From Ancylomarina sp. 16SWW S1-10-2 (GTDB lineage Bacteria; Bacteroidota; Bacteroidia; Bacteroidales; Marinifilaceae), in assembly GCF_009669305.1 (NCBI RefSeq), contig NZ_SADB01000001.1:423771-487770 (forward strand): a DNA stretch of 64,000 nucleotides. The letters run 5' to 3'. The notes below the pieces were generated by a model that made no database searches, was not told the origin of the DNA, and saw only the letters and a program-made list of their open reading frames with translations. Both the position numbers and the translations under genes were made by a program. Positions 61,142 to 64,000 of the stretch are shown here, one piece after another; positions within the stretch are counted from its first letter, which is position 1; each line of letters begins with the position of its first letter.

Positions 61142-62761
61142 TTATTTCGCATTATCCCCTTTAATTAAAAAACGATCGTAAATAAAAAGTGAAATCACAG
61201 ATATTAACCCAATTGCAAAAATCACATACCAAATTTGTGAGGGATTGTATTTATCCCACAAATGGCGAGTTAATTCCATAGACGTCATATTCATTTTATG
61301 AGCAACGGTATCAAAATAAGCATTGTTCGAAAGTCCTGTAGGAATAGATAAATCAAGACTAGAAGCCTCTGCCTTCACAAGTAGAACTTTATCCGATATT
61401 CTTTCGTAAACATCGCCAGAAATAAATCCAGCCAATACATTTCCAATAAAAACGGGAATAAATGAATACCCCATATAAATAGCTTTCTTATCGGCTGGTG
61501 CAATACGACCTATATACTCCGTAATTTTTGGCGAGCCAGCCATTTCTCCAATAGCGAATATAAACATCGCTCCAATAGTAAACATTACGTTCTGAGTCAC
61601 TAAAGTTAGTGTCATACCAATGGCACATACAAAGAAACCAACCATCATCGAAGAAAGTGGCTTCATTTTCATAACAAGAGATGAAACTATAATCTGGAAA
61701 ACAATAATGAATAAGGCATCTAGATTAGTGATAAATTCAGCGTCTATTTGCCCAGTAGCTGTACCATAATTATTACTGAAAAATGGCATATACTCACTAA
61801 AAAAATTAAATATACTTGAAGTATCAACCCACTGTGTAATAAACACTGGCAATGTGAAGAAGAGTTGTAAGTACATTGTCCAAAATCCTGATACAATAAC
61901 CAAGAAAGTTATAAACTTAGTATCCTTAAAGATGCTTGTTGTATTATTAAAAATTGATTTATTAGACTCTCCAATAGACAGCGTATTTACGAAACTCGCC
62001 CAACGAAAGGCAATTTGCTTACCATAAGGGAAAAATAATCGAACAATAAACAGAGGACGTTCTATTATCCAAATCACTAGAAAAACTCCAAATAAGGACA
62101 TAAATATTAAGGTCGATACAATTAAAGTTTGAATCAATTGTACAAAACTATTACTTGATGCTTCCTTTTTTTCTTCAGCTGTTTTAGGCTCGTCGAAGAA
62201 AAATAGAAGAATAAAATTCACCAACATAATGGCTGCTGATATATAAAAAATCAACTGAGAACCTTTAAATAATAAAGTGACTAAAGGACCAAAGAAGGCT
62301 CCAATATTTACCATCATATAAAAAATACCGAAACCAATAGATGCATTTTCATCAGTTGTCGTTTTTGCAACCGTTGCAGACACAATAGGCTTAAATAACG
62401 CTGCACCTAGGGCCAAGTATAAATAGGCTATAAAAACCCCTGTATATGTATCTAGTTGAGGTAAAAGTATGAAAGCAGATATATAAATGATAAACGATAG
62501 GAATAAGACACGACGATAACCATACTTATCGGCAATAGACCCAGTAATAACAGGCAAAAAATAAAGAATACCTGTACCAATACCCATAATCATACCTTTC
62601 TCCGATTGGGTAAACTCAAGTCCACCAGCATCAGATGATCCAGTAAGGTAAGTTGCAAATAGCATGAAGAAACCATACCAAGCCCAACGCTCAAATAACT
62701 CAATTGTATTTGCTACCCAAAAAGTTTTGGGGAAACTTTTTAAAACTGTTGCTACACTCAT
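61142..62761 (-). CDS. POT/PTR-family peptide transporter
   Basis: A 539-residue proton-coupled major-facilitator protein with about 14 membrane helices. The start has the POT-like ExxER motif ELFERWAWYGFFMLFATYL (near 22), followed by GIGTGILYFLPVITGSIADKYGYRRVLFLS (near 60) and GIGFYIMM-like IGFGIFYMMVNIGAFFGP (near 140). Peptide import is the likely role, fitting the secreted peptidase elsewhere in the window. The substrate range is not readable from sequence. Confidence 0.87.
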   Translation of the reverse strand: MSVATVLKSFPKTFWVANTIELFERWAWYGFFMLFATYLTGSSDAGGLEFTQSEKGMIMGIGTGILYFLPVITGSIADKYGYRRVLFLSFIIYISAFILLPQLDTYTGVFIAYLYLALGAALFKPIVSATVAKTTTDENASIGFGIFYMMVNIGAFFGPLVTLLFKGSQLIFYISAAIMLVNFILLFFFDEPKTAEEKKEASSNSFVQLIQTLIVSTLIFMSLFGVFLVIWIIERPLFIVRLFFPYGKQIAFRWASFVNTLSIGESNKSIFNNTTSIFKDTKFITFLVIVSGFWTMYLQLFFTLPVFITQWVDTSSIFNFFSEYMPFFSNNYGTATGQIDAEFITNLDALFIIVFQIIVSSLVMKMKPLSSMMVGFFVCAIGMTLTLVTQNVMFTIGAMFIFAIGEMAGSPKITEYIGRIAPADKKAIYMGYSFIPVFIGNVLAGFISGDVYERISDKVLLVKAEASSLDLSIPTGLSNNAYFDTVAHKMNMTSMELTRHLWDKYNPSQIWYVIFAIGLISVISLFIYDRFLIKGDNAK

Positions 62762-62846
62762 ATTAATTTGTTTTGTGAAATTTCATTGAAATTTAGGATT
62801 GGAAAAGTACAAATAAGTTCTTAGCTAAAAAATGACATTCTACATT

Positions 62847-63611
62847 TTAAAACTTAATAACTATACCATTTCCATCGAATAGCACTTTCTGATTCTTCCT
62901 TTTATGAAAATAAAGACCTGCAAAATAACCAATACCACCACCTAAAATCACATCAGAAAACCAATGCCTATTGCGATACATCCTAGCTAAACTCACACTA
63001 GCAGGAATCACATAAATCCATTTAGAATATTCTTGTGCAAATGGCGTAAACACAGACCATGCAACAAAAGCATGCCCTGAAGGAAAAGATTTCAAGCCGT
63101 TTTCTGTCCCGTTAAAAGCGTCGAAATGCATAGAGCCTCTATTCATATCAGGACGAGAACGACCTGCAATAAATTTGGCACTCTCAGTTAAAACAGCTCC
63201 ACAAATTAATGCTTTTGCAGAATTCATTGCCGTTGTTGCTAATCTTTCATCATTTATCGCAGTAGCAATAGCCCAAGTTGCTAATGTGGCTGGTGCCATA
63301 TATTTTTTTTCTCCAAACTCATTACTGATATCAGTAAAATTGTCCATAAAACCAGTCTGATTATGCGTCATGCCATCTTTTACGACCTCATCAAGCAAAA
63401 ATGCAGAACCTAATATGCCACCAAAAATCAAAAGGTTTTTCTTAGAGAAGACTTCCTTGCCCAGACCTGGATTTAAACGATTAGAATTCTGTTTATCCAT
63501 TAACTTGCCTTGCCCACCATTTACAAATTGGGCTTGCGTTTGACTGGTAAGCAAAATGAGGAGTAAAACTACAAGGCTCCAATTCTTTTTTTTCGGGAAA
63601 TACATCGACAT
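62847..63611 (-). CDS. PAP2-family phosphatase
   Basis: A protein of 254 residues with an N-terminal signal or anchor (LVVLLLILLTSQTQAQ) and the three PAP2 motifs: KFIAGRSRPDMN, SFPSGHAFVAW and ARMYRNRHWFSDVILG (catalytic His in the second and third). Members dephosphorylate lipid pyrophosphates such as undecaprenyl-PP or phosphatidic acid. I start at ATG 63611; a TTG just before gives one extra residue. A TACTTTTG element on the minus strand (63629-63636) is the likely promoter. Confidence 0.9.
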   Translation of the reverse strand: MSMYFPKKKNWSLVVLLLILLTSQTQAQFVNGGQGKLMDKQNSNRLNPGLGKEVFSKKNLLIFGGILGSAFLLDEVVKDGMTHNQTGFMDNFTDISNEFGEKKYMAPATLATWAIATAINDERLATTAMNSAKALICGAVLTESAKFIAGRSRPDMNRGSMHFDAFNGTENGLKSFPSGHAFVAWSVFTPFAQEYSKWIYVIPASVSLARMYRNRHWFSDVILGGGIGYFAGLYFHKRKNQKVLFDGNGIVIKF

Positions 63612-63628
63612 CAATTTTTTGAACCTAA

Positions 63629-63636
63629 CAAAAGTA
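63629..63636 (-). promoter_or_regulatory. -7 element of the PAP2 gene
   Basis: On the minus strand TACTTTTG fits TAnnTTTG, 18 bases before the start codon. Confidence 0.5.
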
Positions 63637-63804
63637 AAAGAATATCTGAATCAATTAAAATTCATAGGAAGTAAGTTTTATTATGCATCTATTTTAGAAA
63701 CTCTAAATGCAGATCTAAGTACTTTTAGTTTTGTAGCGAAGGATCATCCTCTATGAAGACTTCGCTGCTTTGCTGAAGCAGTTAACATCTGAATTAAAGA
63801 TACA

Positions 63805-63832
63805 AAAAAAGCCGATCGTAAAGATCGGCTTC
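63805..63832 (-). terminator. Terminator of an unidentified RNA at the window end
   Basis: GCCGATC (63812-63818) and GATCGGC (63823-63829) pair. On the minus strand this is followed by a run of seven T, so transcription comes from the right. Confidence 0.75.
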
Positions 63833-64000
63833 TTGGGTGGTGCCACCTGGTTCCGAAAGCTTTCCCTTAGGTTTGCATAGCCAAGGTTACTGTTACTGAT
63901 TTTGTATTTTAGTAGTGGTTAACCAGTCTGTAGAAGTAAACTAGCGATAGCTTAAGGCGTATAACCTATGTCCCGAATTAGACTTCTACCGACATGGCTT
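63830..64000 (-). ncRNA. 3' part of an unidentified RNA-like sequence
   Basis: The last 170 bases carry no ORF, are clearly more GC-rich than their surroundings and end (minus strand) in GGAACC, GGTGGCACCACC and an intrinsic terminator. Further pairings are GGTTA with TAACC around 63880-63925 and CCTT with AAGG. The 5' end lies outside. It lacks the T-loop and CCA end of tmRNA and the conserved boxes of RNase P that I know. A structured RNA or a long 3' UTR is possible. Confidence 0.4.

Noticed and set aside
63830-63870. T-box-like GGTGGCACC motif near a terminator
   Set aside because: The terminator stem does not overlap or compete with the motif, no gene for an amino-acid enzyme follows, and T-boxes are rare in Bacteroidota.
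63805-64000. tmRNA or RNase P RNA
   Set aside because: The minus-strand 3' end lacks a T-loop with CCA-type acceptor, and no tag-peptide codons or RNase P boxes are seen in the visible part.

Overview
The window looks like a chromosomal segment of an AT-rich member of the Bacteroidota, probably an anaerobic or facultative marine-type lineage of the Bacteroidales/Marinilabiliales. The evidence is indirect. Start codons lack clear Shine-Dalgarno sequences. Several promoters match the Bacteroidota pattern TTTG, about 20 bases, then TAnnTTTG (for example minus strand 7754-7784, plus strand 8970-9001). The gene content (OxyR, Dps, branched 2-oxoacid:ferredoxin oxidoreductase, RAYT transposases with REP arrays, OmpA-like lipoproteins) fits as well. 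No species can be named from the sequence alone.

Layout. 1-6551: end of purH, then the rod-shape operon mreB-mreC-mreD-mrdA-rodA. 6552-9401: a gap with a possible gene relic, rpsT with two tandem identical tRNA-Glu genes, oxyR, and a promoter-to-terminator segment that looks like an unannotated structured RNA. 9402-19944: metabolic and stress genes (CoA-transferase, BtpA-like protein, OmpA-like lipoprotein, dxs, dps, a SulP transporter, MarC, a secreted C1 peptidase, a globin). 20163-25064: TM2/DUF2752 pair, a 2-hydroxyacid dehydrogenase, an acidic DUF6398-like protein, and a single-subunit dehydratase-like FeS protein with its ATP-dependent activator, which resembles a double-cubane cluster protein system. 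25155-36292: NYN-domain protein, patatin, DMT exporter, second MarC, B12-binding radical SAM protein, histidine kinase, CorA. 36670-45584: Lrp regulator facing a four-subunit 2-oxoacid:ferredoxin oxidoreductase, a PLP aminotransferase, a phosphate butyryltransferase and a Cys/Met-type PLP enzyme. Together these suggest fermentation of amino acids through acyl-CoA to acyl-phosphate. 45720-51299: a response regulator/histidine kinase pair followed by an LTA-synthase-like enzyme. 51790-57906: an esterase-like protein, a PLD-helicase-DUF3427 protein bracketed by direct repeats, two overlapping small genes, and a RAYT transposase. 57909-64000: CorA and MscS, tRNA-Arg, a small secreted protein, a POT peptide transporter, a PAP2 phosphatase, and the 3' end of an unidentified RNA-like element.

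The accessory signal is dominated by small palindromic repeats. A ~120-bp array of eight units surrounds one RAYT gene. A 20-bp perfect palindrome occurs five times in and after a second RAYT gene, twice inside its own reading frame. A third palindrome family sits directly behind three unrelated genes, where it may act as a terminator. The most interesting items are the structured RNA near 9000-9264, the self-invaded RAYT, the double-cubane-like pair, and the repeat-bracketed PLD-helicase.
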